Source: CASFRF01 sp031549345
Lineage (GTDB): Bacteria; Verrucomicrobiota; Lentisphaeria; Victivallales; Victivallaceae
Length of the DNA: 64,000 bases
Direction: 5' to 3'
Assembly (NCBI GenBank): GCA_031549345.1
Contig: JAVBPY010000003.1
Span: forward strand, 1 to 64,000
Below are positions 41,615-49,903 of the stretch, one piece after another. The notes beneath the pieces are model-generated. The model worked only from the letters and a program-made list of their open reading frames with translations. It was not told the origin of the DNA and did no database searches. Position 1 is the stretch's first letter, and each line of letters starts with the position of its first letter. Both the position numbers and the translations under genes were made by a program.

Positions 41615-42039
41615 CAGGGTTTTTCCTTTCCCGCCGGTTTCACGGCGACCGCGTTGACTTGAATGACCCGGAGCCAGACCAACCAAAGGGAAAACATTCC
41701 GGTCTCGCGTTCCGTCTGTTCCGTGAATTCAACCTCTCCCGCCTTCAGGTGGCGCGCCTCCTTCCTGATTTGTGCCTTGATGGGCGAAGGATGCAGCCAA
41801 TCGGACCCCATGTAGTAATCCCCCGCGTTGGGGCGATTGGGGTTTCCCGTGGCGACGGGGAGCCAGTTGAAGAGAAAAAGACCCCAGTTTTCGGCCTTGA
41901 AACGGTACGTGATCGGACGGCCGTCGGGGAGCGTTTCGCCGTCGATCGCCGGCGTCGCCTCCAGCTTCATGGTGCGGCAGCCGGCGAGGACAAGCAGAAG
42001 AACCGCCAAAAGGGGCAGGGTACGCGAAAAATACTTCAT
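41614..42039 (-). CDS. Hypothetical lipoprotein
   Basis: The protein has 141 residues with a lipoprotein signal (KYFSRTLPLLAVLLLVLAGC, Cys21). Lys24 at +3 gives no clear inner-membrane retention signal. The rest is an unfamiliar small domain (YRFKAENWGLFLFNWLPVAT; AQIRKEARHLKAGEVEF) with a C-terminal hydrophobic beta-like stretch. Its ATG overlaps the MurE stop (ATGA), and its stop touches the next start. I do not recognise the family; operon context suggests an envelope role. Confidence 0.8.
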   Translation of the reverse strand: MKYFSRTLPLLAVLLLVLAGCRTMKLEATPAIDGETLPDGRPITYRFKAENWGLFLFNWLPVATGNPNRPNAGDYYMGSDWLHPSPIKAQIRKEARHLKAGEVEFTEQTERETGMFSLWLVWLRVIQVNAVAVKPAGKEKP

Positions 42040-44852
42040 ATATTCATTTCTCCAATCAGTTGTTCGACCGCGTTCCGGTCGTTGAAGGGGTGGAAAACGC
42101 CGGAAATCTCCTGCGTCGATTCGTGTCCTTTTCCCGCGATCAGCACGAGGTCGCCCGCCCGGGCGCCTTGCAGTGCGATCCGGAGCGCCCGGCGGCGGTC
42201 CGGCTCCAGGATGAAAGGGAACGCGGGCGCGCCGGAAGCGATTTCGCGGAGAATCGTTTCCGGGGTTTCGCTCCGTGGGTTGTCGTTGGTCAAAATCACG
42301 CAGTCGGCCAGCGAAGCTGCGACGCGCCCCATGCGCGGACGCTTGCTCCGGTCCCGGTCGCCCCCGCAGCCGAAAACGACGGTCAATTTCCCGGAGCAAA
42401 GGGGGCGCAATGCGGCGAGCACGTTGCAAAGCGCGTCGTCGGTGTGGGCATAGTCGATCAGCGCCACCGCGCCGGAGGGGAGGTCGATGCGCTCGAGGCG
42501 GCCGGGAACACGCGGATCGGCCACGGCCGATTGCAGCGCGGCGTAGTTGAAGCCGAGCGCCGCTCCTGCGAGAACCGCCCCCGCGAGGTTCAGTACATTG
42601 TACCGTCCCGCGAGCGTGGAGCGATAGGGGACGCCGTCCAGAGTGAACGCGCAGCCCGATGCGTCGAGTTTTTCCACGCACAATCCGTATCCTTCGCCGA
42701 AAAGGCGGCATTTGCCTTCCGGGACGGGCGCCGCGAGGCGAAGCCCCGCCGGATCCTCGGCGTTGAGAAACGCCTTTCCGTCTTGGGCAAGGTATTCGGT
42801 GAAGAGGCGGGCCTTGGCGGCAAAATACGTATCCATATCGCCGTGGTAGTCGAGGTGATCGCCCGTCAGGTTGGTGAAGATCGCCGTACGCATCCGCGCG
42901 GCGCCCATGCGGTGTTGGTCGAGGGCGTGGCTGGAGGCCTCCAGAATCACATCTTCACACCCCGCTTCGGCCATGGCGAGGAGGAGCTGGAAGAAGCGCC
43001 GCGCGGGGGGGGTCGTGCGGTCGGCATCCAACCGTTCCCTGCCGATCCTGTACTCCACGGTGCTCAATAATCCCGCGTTCGGAAGGAGGCTACCAAGGAG
43101 AAACGCGGTGGTCGTCTTCCCGTTTGTCCCCGTAACCGCGTGCAAGCGGAGGCGGCGGTCGGGAAAGTTGTAAAACGCCTGCTGGAGAAGTGCGAGCGCA
43201 TAATAGGGATCGCTCACGGCAAGGTAGCCCACGCCGGGGCGGCGCTTTGCGGGGAGCTCCCGCGCGACGACAAGCTTGGCCCCGTTGTCCAACGCGTTCT
43301 CCACATAATGCATTCCGTCGGCCTTCGCGCCGGGAATGGCGACGAAAATTGCGTTTTCGCACGCCCGGCGCGAATCCTCGGTAACCTCCCAGACGGGAAA
43401 CGCATCGCCGGAAACCCGGTCGAGCGTCAAAGGTTCCAGGAGGGCAAGAAATTCCGGACTTTGGAGGAACTTTGTCCGTTCCGGAAAAAGGGCGCGTTCC
43501 AGACGCGTCCCGCGCGAAGCTTTCAGAAGCACCGTGTCGCCGGGACGGACCAGGTCGGCGAGTTCCGGCGCGGCGAAACGCGATGTGCCGACCGTGCGGA
43601 CTACGCCCGGAAAGGGGGTTTGCTCCAGCGCCCGGCGCATCCGTTCGCCGACAAGAAGAAGACGCGCACGCGGCGCCCACGCACGGAGGGCGGCGAGGAC
43701 TCCGGCATGGAGAGAAATTTCGTCCGCACCGAGCTCAAGCATGTCGCCGAGGACGAGAACGAGACGTTCCTGCGGAACCGTGGACGTCATCTGGCGGAGA
43801 ACCGCCTTCATGCTCTCCGGACTGGCGTTGTACGCATCGTTCCAGTATGTTGCGCCGTTGCGGATTGTCCGCTGCATCCGCATGCCGGGAATTGTTGTTT
43901 TTGCAAGCCCGGCGACGATGGTCTCCGGCGCGATGCCGAGGCTGTACGCGGCGGCGGCGGCCGCCGCCGCGTTCCGCGCCTGGTGTTCGCCCGCGAGCGT
44001 CCAGCGGATGGGAAATGCGGAGCCATCTGGAAAATGGAGGGTGAATTGCGCCTCCTCCGTCGTTCCATGATAGTCGGTGGCCCGGAAATCGCAATCCGCC
44101 ACGCCGAAGGTGCGCTGTGTGTGCCCGGTCGCCGCCGCGCGGAGAATTCCCGCCTCCGGCGCGTCGGGCGGAAAGATCGCCGTCCCCCCCGGACGCAATC
44201 CGGCGTAAACCATCGCTTTTTCACGCGCAACCCCCGCGAGGGAACCGAGTTTTTCCAGATGGCACGGCGCAACGGTGTTGACCAGCGCCACATCGGGCAT
44301 GGCCAGGCGCGAAAGGGGTTCGATTTCCCCGGGTGAGCTGGTCCCCATTTCAAGAACAATTAGTTTATGGCGCGCTTCGAGGCGCAAAAGATTCTGCGGA
44401 ACGCCGACTTGGTTGTTGGTGTTCCCTTCCGTGGCGAGAACCGCGTCCGGGCCGACGGCTTCGGCGGCGATGGCGTGGAGCATTTCCTTGACGCTGGTTT
44501 TGCCGACGCTCCCTGTGAGCGCGATCAATTGCACATCGAAGCGTCGCCGGTGGAACATTGCAAGCGCCTGGTACGCCTTCAATGTATCGGCGACGAGGAG
44601 GGCCGGGACGTTCCACGCAAGGCTGAAACGCTCCGCCTCGCATTCCTCCATCATCAGCACGGCCGCCCCGGCACCGGCGGCGGCGGCCAGGTGGTCGTGC
44701 CCGTCGAAACGCTCCCCGCGCAAGGCGACAAAGAGTCCGCCCCACTCCGGCGCGCGCGTATCCGTGAAGACGCCGCACACGGCGGCGGGCGTTCCGAGGA
44801 ACCGGCCGCCCGTGGCAAGGTGCAACTCTTCCGGGGTGAACGCCGCAGGCAT
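42036..44852 (-). CDS. Bifunctional MurF-MurE peptidoglycan ligase (reverse-order fusion)
   Basis: The protein has 938 residues. Residues 1-about 470 are MurF-like (D-Ala-D-Ala adding): ATP loop ALTGSVGKTSVKE at 111-123, ATEGNTNNQVGVP, and the domain-3 VLGDMLELG. Residues about 478-938 are MurE-like: VTEDSRRACENAIFVAIPG, ATP loop VTGTNGKTTTAF at 573-584, ILEASSHALDQHRM, and TNDNPRSE, the DNPR motif of meso-diaminopimelate-adding enzymes. Both catalytic lysine/ATP sites look intact. MurE acts before MurF in the pathway, and known fusions that I recall have MurE first, so this order is unusual. No other mur gene is adjacent. Confidence 0.93.
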   Translation of the reverse strand: MPAAFTPEELHLATGGRFLGTPAAVCGVFTDTRAPEWGGLFVALRGERFDGHDHLAAAAGAGAAVLMMEECEAERFSLAWNVPALLVADTLKAYQALAMFHRRRFDVQLIALTGSVGKTSVKEMLHAIAAEAVGPDAVLATEGNTNNQVGVPQNLLRLEARHKLIVLEMGTSSPGEIEPLSRLAMPDVALVNTVAPCHLEKLGSLAGVAREKAMVYAGLRPGGTAIFPPDAPEAGILRAAATGHTQRTFGVADCDFRATDYHGTTEEAQFTLHFPDGSAFPIRWTLAGEHQARNAAAAAAAAYSLGIAPETIVAGLAKTTIPGMRMQRTIRNGATYWNDAYNASPESMKAVLRQMTSTVPQERLVLVLGDMLELGADEISLHAGVLAALRAWAPRARLLLVGERMRRALEQTPFPGVVRTVGTSRFAAPELADLVRPGDTVLLKASRGTRLERALFPERTKFLQSPEFLALLEPLTLDRVSGDAFPVWEVTEDSRRACENAIFVAIPGAKADGMHYVENALDNGAKLVVARELPAKRRPGVGYLAVSDPYYALALLQQAFYNFPDRRLRLHAVTGTNGKTTTAFLLGSLLPNAGLLSTVEYRIGRERLDADRTTPPARRFFQLLLAMAEAGCEDVILEASSHALDQHRMGAARMRTAIFTNLTGDHLDYHGDMDTYFAAKARLFTEYLAQDGKAFLNAEDPAGLRLAAPVPEGKCRLFGEGYGLCVEKLDASGCAFTLDGVPYRSTLAGRYNVLNLAGAVLAGAALGFNYAALQSAVADPRVPGRLERIDLPSGAVALIDYAHTDDALCNVLAALRPLCSGKLTVVFGCGGDRDRSKRPRMGRVAASLADCVILTNDNPRSETPETILREIASGAPAFPFILEPDRRRALRIALQGARAGDLVLIAGKGHESTQEISGVFHPFNDRNAVEQLIGEMNI

Positions 44853-44859
44853 TTCGGCG

Positions 44860-45444
44860 TCAGGGCTGGTTGGGATTGAGAATGTCGCGCACCGTATCGC
44901 CGGAAAAATTGACTCGGATCGAGGCGTTGGGCGCCAGCCAGTAAATCCACGTGGCGCACGTTTGGAGCGGCGTGCGTATAGCCGGCGGCGGTCCGTAGGC
45001 CAGGAGAACCTGCGCGCGCGTCATGCCCGGAGCGACGGTTCCCTCTTGAATCATGCGCCGGGTGTTTTCCGGAATACCTTTGAGGATTTCCCCCGGCGGA
45101 ACAAGCGTGAAAGTCTGGAGGATGAATTCGCGCATGGACATCATGCGGAGCGAAGGATCGAAAAGGATGCGGAAATGGTTGCCCGAAGCGTCGGTGAATT
45201 TAAGCTCCGACTCATCGGCATAAACAGGCGTTACCTCCGTGCCGAGCGGAAGGATGCGGCCGCGCTGGATATTCAGGCAGCTTATTTTGTCGGCATCCTC
45301 AAACCAGAGACTATGGCGGGTGTAGACTTTCCCCCCCTGCGGCAGTTGGAGAACTTCGGGGATCACAACTTCATGGGCACAGCCGCCCCCGAGAAACAAT
45401 ACGGCGCAGACAAGCGCGCCCGCAAGACAGCCAAACAATTTCAT
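44860..45444 (-). CDS. Lipoprotein with BamE/SmpA-like C-terminal motif
   Basis: The protein has 194 residues. The lipobox is VLFLGGGC (Cys22). The middle region (about 50-110) is unassigned. The last 60 residues, VAPGMTRAQVLLAYGPPP followed by ATWIYWLAP and VNFSGDTV, fit the helix-helix-sheet pattern of BamE/SmpA-like lipoproteins (GMTxxQVxxxLGxP). It could contribute to outer-membrane assembly or be one of many unrelated proteins with this fold. It opens the four-gene operon ahead of MurF-MurE. Confidence 0.8.
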   Translation of the reverse strand: MKLFGCLAGALVCAVLFLGGGCAHEVVIPEVLQLPQGGKVYTRHSLWFEDADKISCLNIQRGRILPLGTEVTPVYADESELKFTDASGNHFRILFDPSLRMMSMREFILQTFTLVPPGEILKGIPENTRRMIQEGTVAPGMTRAQVLLAYGPPPAIRTPLQTCATWIYWLAPNASIRVNFSGDTVRDILNPNQP

Positions 45445-45531
45445 GGTACACTCCGACTGGTTGATGCAATACGTCCGTGTCGATAATCTAGCGCATTTTT
45501 TAAAATTAACAAGCCCCGCGCCGGCGACCGC

Positions 45532-45560
45532 TTGAAAAAAAACGCACTCGGCAGTATTGT
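45532..45560 (+). promoter_or_regulatory. Candidate promoter of the gnd-zwf operon
   Basis: TTGAAA (45532-45537), 17-bp spacer, TATTGT (45555-45560), 30 bases before the gnd start codon. Confidence 0.5.
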
Positions 45561-45590
45561 AGTGCCGGTTAACAAAGAAAGGGGGCGCGC

Positions 45591-47201
45591 ATGCCGGGAT
45601 CCTACAAGGAAAGCCTCATTATGGAGGCGCTCATTCCGCACGGCATGGGGCGCGTCCTCGATCATTTGCGCGATCTTCATGCGCGCGGCGAGCGGAAACA
45701 CCTGGATGAGGCGCTCGAAATTCTCTATCACCACCATCTCGCCCTCTCCCCGGAAGCGCGCGCCGCGCTGATTCCGGCACCTTGTTCCGCCACGGCGGTA
45801 TCCGAAGGGAATTGCTCCGTCGGAATCGTCGGCCTTGCGGTCATGGGGGCCAACCTGGCGCTGAATTTCGCCGGACACGGTTTCTCCGTCGCCGTGTACA
45901 ACAGGACTTGGGCCGCGACAAAGCATTTTATGGACGAAAACGGCGAAAAAGCGGGAATCATCCCCGCCGACACCCCCGCCGCACTCGTCGCCGCGCTTGC
46001 CGCGCCCCGCCGGATCATCCTGATGGTCAAGGCCGACGCGGTCGACGCGGTGCTCGATGAATTCGCTCCGTTTCTCGCCCCCGGCGACACCCTCATCGAC
46101 GGCGGCAACAGCCACTTCCGCGACACCGAACGCCGTTGCAGGAAACTCGCATCCTTCGGCGTCGCGTGGGTGGGCTGCGGCATTTCCGGCGGGGCCGAAG
46201 GGGCGCTCCACGGCCCCGCAATCATGGCCGGCGGCGATGCCGTAACTCTTGATGCGCTGCGCGGCCTGCTGCCGCCCATCGCCGCGCGCGCCGCCGACGG
46301 TGCGCCGTGCTGCGTCTGGACGGGGCACGGCGGCTCCGGGCACTACGTGAAAATGGTCCACAACGGCATCGAATACGCCGACATGCAATTGATTGCGGAG
46401 GCGTATTGGATGTTGCGCCATGCGGGGCGCGGCAACGAAGAATGCGCCCGGTTTTTCGAACAACAAAAAACCGGAAAACTCGCAGGTTACCTTGTAGACA
46501 TCACAACGCAAATTCTGCGTTACACCGATCCGGCAACAGGGACGTTTCTTGTCGATTCCATCCGGGATACGGCCCAAAGCAAGGGAACCGGGCGCTGGAC
46601 GGTGGAATCGGCGTTGGAACTCGGCGTTCCCGTGCCGACGCTCGCGGCGGCGCTGATGGCCCGCCAAGCCTCCGACGAAACGGAGCTCCGTTGGAAAATC
46701 GCGGAATCGCCGCCGGAGCTCCCGACGCCGGATACGCTGGAAAAAGATATGACGGACGCGTTGTACGCAGGGAAAATCGCCGCGTATGCACAGGGATTCG
46801 CCCTGCTGCGCGCCGCGTCGGAAACATACGCCTGGCGACTGGACGGCATGGCCATTGCAAGCGCGTGGCGCGGCGGGTGCATCATCCGCGCGGCGTTGCT
46901 GGAACCGATCCGCGCGGCGTTCGCCGCGGACCCGGCGATTGAACATTTGCTGGATGTTCCGTTTTTCCGCGAAGAGCTCGCTTCGGCGCTGCCCGGGTTC
47001 CGTCGCCTCGCGGCGTATGCGGCCGCGTCGGGGGCGCCGGTTCCGGCGCTGGGTTCGGCGCTGACGTATCTGGACACCATGCGCTGTTCCGCGCTGCCGA
47101 CCAATCTGGTGCAGGCCCAGCGCGATTTTTTCGGCGCGCACACCTTTGAACGAATCGATCAGCCGCGCGGAATGTTTTTCCACGCCGACTGGCCCAAATA
47201 A
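45591..47201 (+). CDS. gnd: 6-phosphogluconate dehydrogenase with N-terminal extension
   Basis: The protein has 536 residues; it decarboxylates 6-phosphogluconate to ribulose-5-phosphate, making NADPH. The canonical enzyme begins at about residue 76 (SVGIVGLAVMGANLALN). DGGNSHFRDTERR, GCGISGGAEGALHGPAIM and HYVKMVHNGIEYADMQLI (catalytic Lys, Asn) are intact, as is the C-terminal RDFFGAHTFER. The first 75 residues form an additional helical segment (SLIMEALIPHGMGRVLDHLR) absent from typical enzymes. ATG 45591 has AAAGGGGG 5 nt upstream, supporting the long form. First gene of the oxidative pentose-phosphate operon. Confidence 0.95.
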   Translation: MPGSYKESLIMEALIPHGMGRVLDHLRDLHARGERKHLDEALEILYHHHLALSPEARAALIPAPCSATAVSEGNCSVGIVGLAVMGANLALNFAGHGFSVAVYNRTWAATKHFMDENGEKAGIIPADTPAALVAALAAPRRIILMVKADAVDAVLDEFAPFLAPGDTLIDGGNSHFRDTERRCRKLASFGVAWVGCGISGGAEGALHGPAIMAGGDAVTLDALRGLLPPIAARAADGAPCCVWTGHGGSGHYVKMVHNGIEYADMQLIAEAYWMLRHAGRGNEECARFFEQQKTGKLAGYLVDITTQILRYTDPATGTFLVDSIRDTAQSKGTGRWTVESALELGVPVPTLAAALMARQASDETELRWKIAESPPELPTPDTLEKDMTDALYAGKIAAYAQGFALLRAASETYAWRLDGMAIASAWRGGCIIRAALLEPIRAAFAADPAIEHLLDVPFFREELASALPGFRRLAAYAAASGAPVPALGSALTYLDTMRCSALPTNLVQAQRDFFGAHTFERIDQPRGMFFHADWPK

Positions 47202-47220
47202 CAAACAGGAGGGATTGAAT

Positions 47221-47751
47221 ATGTCCATGGTCACAAAAAAAGCTCCCGATTTCACCGCCGAGGCGGTTCTCGCCAACGGCGATGTCGCCCCGATCACGCT
47301 GTCGCAATTTCAGGGAAAACAGTACGTCCTGCTGTTTTTTTACCCGAAAGATTTCTCTCCGGTCTGTCCGCTGGAACTGATCGCGTTCAACCGCGCGGCG
47401 GATGTGTTCGCCAAACTGAACGTCCAGCTCCTGGGTATTTCCGTGGATTCGATCCAGTCGCACAAGGACTGGCGGAACAAGCCCGCCAATGAAGGCGGCA
47501 TCGGGCCTGTTGCCTATCCGATGATCTCCGACGCGGACAGGGCGATCACCAAAAAATTCGATCTGTTGTATAACAACGAGCTCTCGCTTCGCGGCTGGTT
47601 CCTGATCGACAAGGCGGGCGTCGTCCGGCACGAAACGGTCAACGACCTCCCGCTCGTCCGCAGCGTGGACGAAGCGCTGCGCATGGTGGAAACGTTGCAG
47701 ACGTTCGAAAACCTCGGCGAAATCTGCCCGGTCAACTTCACCCGGAAGTAA
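47221..47751 (+). CDS. 2-Cys peroxiredoxin (AhpC/TSA family)
   Basis: The protein has 176 residues. It reduces H2O2 and organic peroxides. AGGAGGG lies about 6 nt before ATG 47221. The active-site PxxxSxxC is YPKDFSPVC, with peroxidatic Cys49; the second Cys lies in LGEICPVNF near the C-terminus, as in typical 2-Cys enzymes. The usual Thr-Glu after the Cys-Pro is Leu-Glu here. Its position between gnd and zwf links peroxide reduction to NADPH supply, although the thioredoxin or AhpF-type reductant is not encoded nearby. Confidence 0.94.
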   Translation: MSMVTKKAPDFTAEAVLANGDVAPITLSQFQGKQYVLLFFYPKDFSPVCPLELIAFNRAADVFAKLNVQLLGISVDSIQSHKDWRNKPANEGGIGPVAYPMISDADRAITKKFDLLYNNELSLRGWFLIDKAGVVRHETVNDLPLVRSVDEALRMVETLQTFENLGEICPVNFTRK

Positions 47752-47754
47752 CCC

Positions 47755-49248
47755 GTGAAACGCGGGGGGAACGTCTGGCAGGAAACCTTGTGCTCCGAGC
47801 AAAACGCCGCCGCCGGCGTGATGGTGATTTTCGGCGCGTCGGGCGACCTCGCGCGCCGTAAACTCTTCCCGGCGCTGTGGGCGCTTTTCCGGCGCGGCCT
47901 CCTGGGCGGCGGAACACGGATTCTCGGTTGCGCCCGGCACCCTTACGACACCAACGCCTTCCACCGCGAGCTGGAAAGTGTGTTGGAAGGGGGCGACGGC
48001 GCGGAACGGGTACGCTTTCTGGAATGCATTGAATATTGTCCGCTCCAATACGATGCCCCAGCGGATTATCGCCGCCTCGGGGAAATCCTCGACCGTTTCG
48101 ACAGCGCGTCCTCTCCCCTGCCGCGCACCTTTTACCTGGCGCTCCCGGCAGCGCTGTACGGCGACGTGGTTCCGCGCCTTTCGGAAGCCGGACTCCTGGA
48201 GGAACGGCGCGGCGGCCCCTGGCGGCATGTTGTTTTCGAGAAGCCCTTCGGGTACGACACGGAAAGCGCGAGGGTACTGGACGAACGGTTGCACCAGTAT
48301 TTGCGCGAAGGGCAAATCTACCGGATCGACCACTATCTGGGGAAAGAAACGGTGCAGAACATCCTCCTGCTCCGTTTCGCGAACATCCTTTTCGAGCCGG
48401 TCTGGAACTTCCGTTACATCGAACAGGTACAAATCACAGTGGCCGAAGAGCTCGGCGTCGGCTCCCGCGCGGGCTATTTCGACGGCGCGGGACTCTTGCG
48501 CGACATGTTCCAAAACCACATGCTTGAAATGCTCTCCATGGTCGCCATGGAATGCCCGTCCGCGTTCGACGCCGCCGCGATCCGCGACGAAAAACTCAAG
48601 CTTCTCCGCTCGATCCGCCCCTTCGACACGGAGCATCTCGGCGAAGAGGTCGTCCGCGCCCAATACAAAGGGTACCGCGAAGAAACCGGAATCGCTCCGG
48701 CCTCGGAAACGGAAACGTATGTTGCCCTCCGTTTCTGGATCGACAACTGGCGTTGGCACGGCGTGCCGTTCTATTTGCGTTCCGGCAAACGCCTTGCGCG
48801 GCGCGAAAGCGAGATCGCCGTCGTCTTCAAGCCGGTGCCGCACTCGATTTTCGCGCCGCTGAAGGCGCACGACCTCCAACGCGATATTCTCCGCCTCCGG
48901 GTGCAGCCCGCCGAAGGAATGGGGCTTACGCTGCAAGCCAAACAGCCGGGTCCCAAACTTTGCATGGGGGCTCTGACGCTCAATTACGACTACGCGGAAT
49001 CGGGCGGAGAACCCCTTCCCGCCTACGCGCGGCTTCTGCTGGATTGCCAGCTTGGCGACCAGACCTTGTTCATCCGCAGCGACGTCATCGCCACGGCCTG
49101 GCGGTTGTTTCAGCCCGTCCTCGACACGTGGCGGACAAATCCGAACCTTTCGCCGCTGTGCGCCTACGCCCCCGGGAGCTCCCCGCGCGAAGCGGAGCAA
49201 CTCCTGGCGCGGAACGGACACGAATGGATCACGGAACTGGACGAATGA
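47755..49248 (+). CDS. zwf: Glucose-6-phosphate 1-dehydrogenase
   Basis: The protein has 497 residues, the normal length. It makes 6-phosphogluconolactone and NADPH. The NADP-binding GASGDLARRKLFPALW starts at 27 and the catalytic signature RIDHYLGKE at 190-198. FEKPFGYD and PFYLRSGKRL follow as expected. The start is GTG 47755, 3 bases after the peroxiredoxin stop, with only a weak GGAAG site; translation is probably coupled. The stop overlaps pgl. Confidence 0.97.
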   Translation: MKRGGNVWQETLCSEQNAAAGVMVIFGASGDLARRKLFPALWALFRRGLLGGGTRILGCARHPYDTNAFHRELESVLEGGDGAERVRFLECIEYCPLQYDAPADYRRLGEILDRFDSASSPLPRTFYLALPAALYGDVVPRLSEAGLLEERRGGPWRHVVFEKPFGYDTESARVLDERLHQYLREGQIYRIDHYLGKETVQNILLLRFANILFEPVWNFRYIEQVQITVAEELGVGSRAGYFDGAGLLRDMFQNHMLEMLSMVAMECPSAFDAAAIRDEKLKLLRSIRPFDTEHLGEEVVRAQYKGYREETGIAPASETETYVALRFWIDNWRWHGVPFYLRSGKRLARRESEIAVVFKPVPHSIFAPLKAHDLQRDILRLRVQPAEGMGLTLQAKQPGPKLCMGALTLNYDYAESGGEPLPAYARLLLDCQLGDQTLFIRSDVIATAWRLFQPVLDTWRTNPNLSPLCAYAPGSSPREAEQLLARNGHEWITELDE

Positions 49249-49871
49249 TGCGGGAATTCTCGTTCCCCACCGCGCACGCCATGATTTGCGCGGCGGCGGC
49301 GGCATTCGGCGGCGCGGTGCGCCATGCCGCCGCGATGCGCGGGGTTGTTCATGCGGCGTTTTCCGGCGGACGAACGCCGGTGGATTTGTTCCGCCTCCTG
49401 GCGCGCGACACCTCGATTCCGTGGGAGGCGGTGCGCTTTTATCAGGTGGACGAACGCTGCGACCCGGCCGAATCCAACTTCGCCGTACTCCGGAAGGAGC
49501 TTCTGGATGTTTTGTCCATCCCCCGGAAGCACACGTATCCGATGCGCGACGCAACGGAGTATGAAGCGCTCCTGCCAGAAAAACTGGACATTGTCCTTTT
49601 GGGAATGGGGCTGGACGGGCACATCGCATCGCTCTTTCCCGGCTCCCCGGCGCTGGCGGAAAGTGCGCGGCGCGTACTGCGCGTCCCCGCGCCGGCAACG
49701 GCGCTCCCGGCGGTGGAACGGATCACCCTCACGCTCCCGGCGATCCGCAGCGCGCGGGAGGTATTTCTCCTGTTTTCAGGCCACGCGAAATGCGCGGTCT
49801 ACCGCGACCGGAGCGAACTCCCCGTGGGGCTTCTCCCCGATTGCCAAGTATATTTTTCGGAGGAAGATTAG
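49245..49871 (+). CDS. pgl: 6-phosphogluconolactonase
   Basis: The protein has 208 residues (or 207 from the second ATG of the ATGATG). It hydrolyses the lactone made by Zwf. The DevB-type motifs are AAFSGGRTPVDLFRLL, FYQVDERCDPAESN and LLGMGLDGHIASLFPGSP. The start overlaps the zwf stop (ATGATG containing TGA), so the two sequential enzymes are translationally coupled. It is slightly shorter than typical members (230-240) at the C-terminus. Confidence 0.95.
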   Translation: MMREFSFPTAHAMICAAAAAFGGAVRHAAAMRGVVHAAFSGGRTPVDLFRLLARDTSIPWEAVRFYQVDERCDPAESNFAVLRKELLDVLSIPRKHTYPMRDATEYEALLPEKLDIVLLGMGLDGHIASLFPGSPALAESARRVLRVPAPATALPAVERITLTLPAIRSAREVFLLFSGHAKCAVYRDRSELPVGLLPDCQVYFSEED

Positions 49872-49903
49872 CCCGATACGCGGGGAAAGGGGTTTTCCCC
49901 AAG

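Noticed and set aside
46882..49698. 938-codon open frame on the minus strand
   Set aside because: Antisense to gnd, peroxiredoxin, zwf and pgl; no start signal and no recognisable motif.
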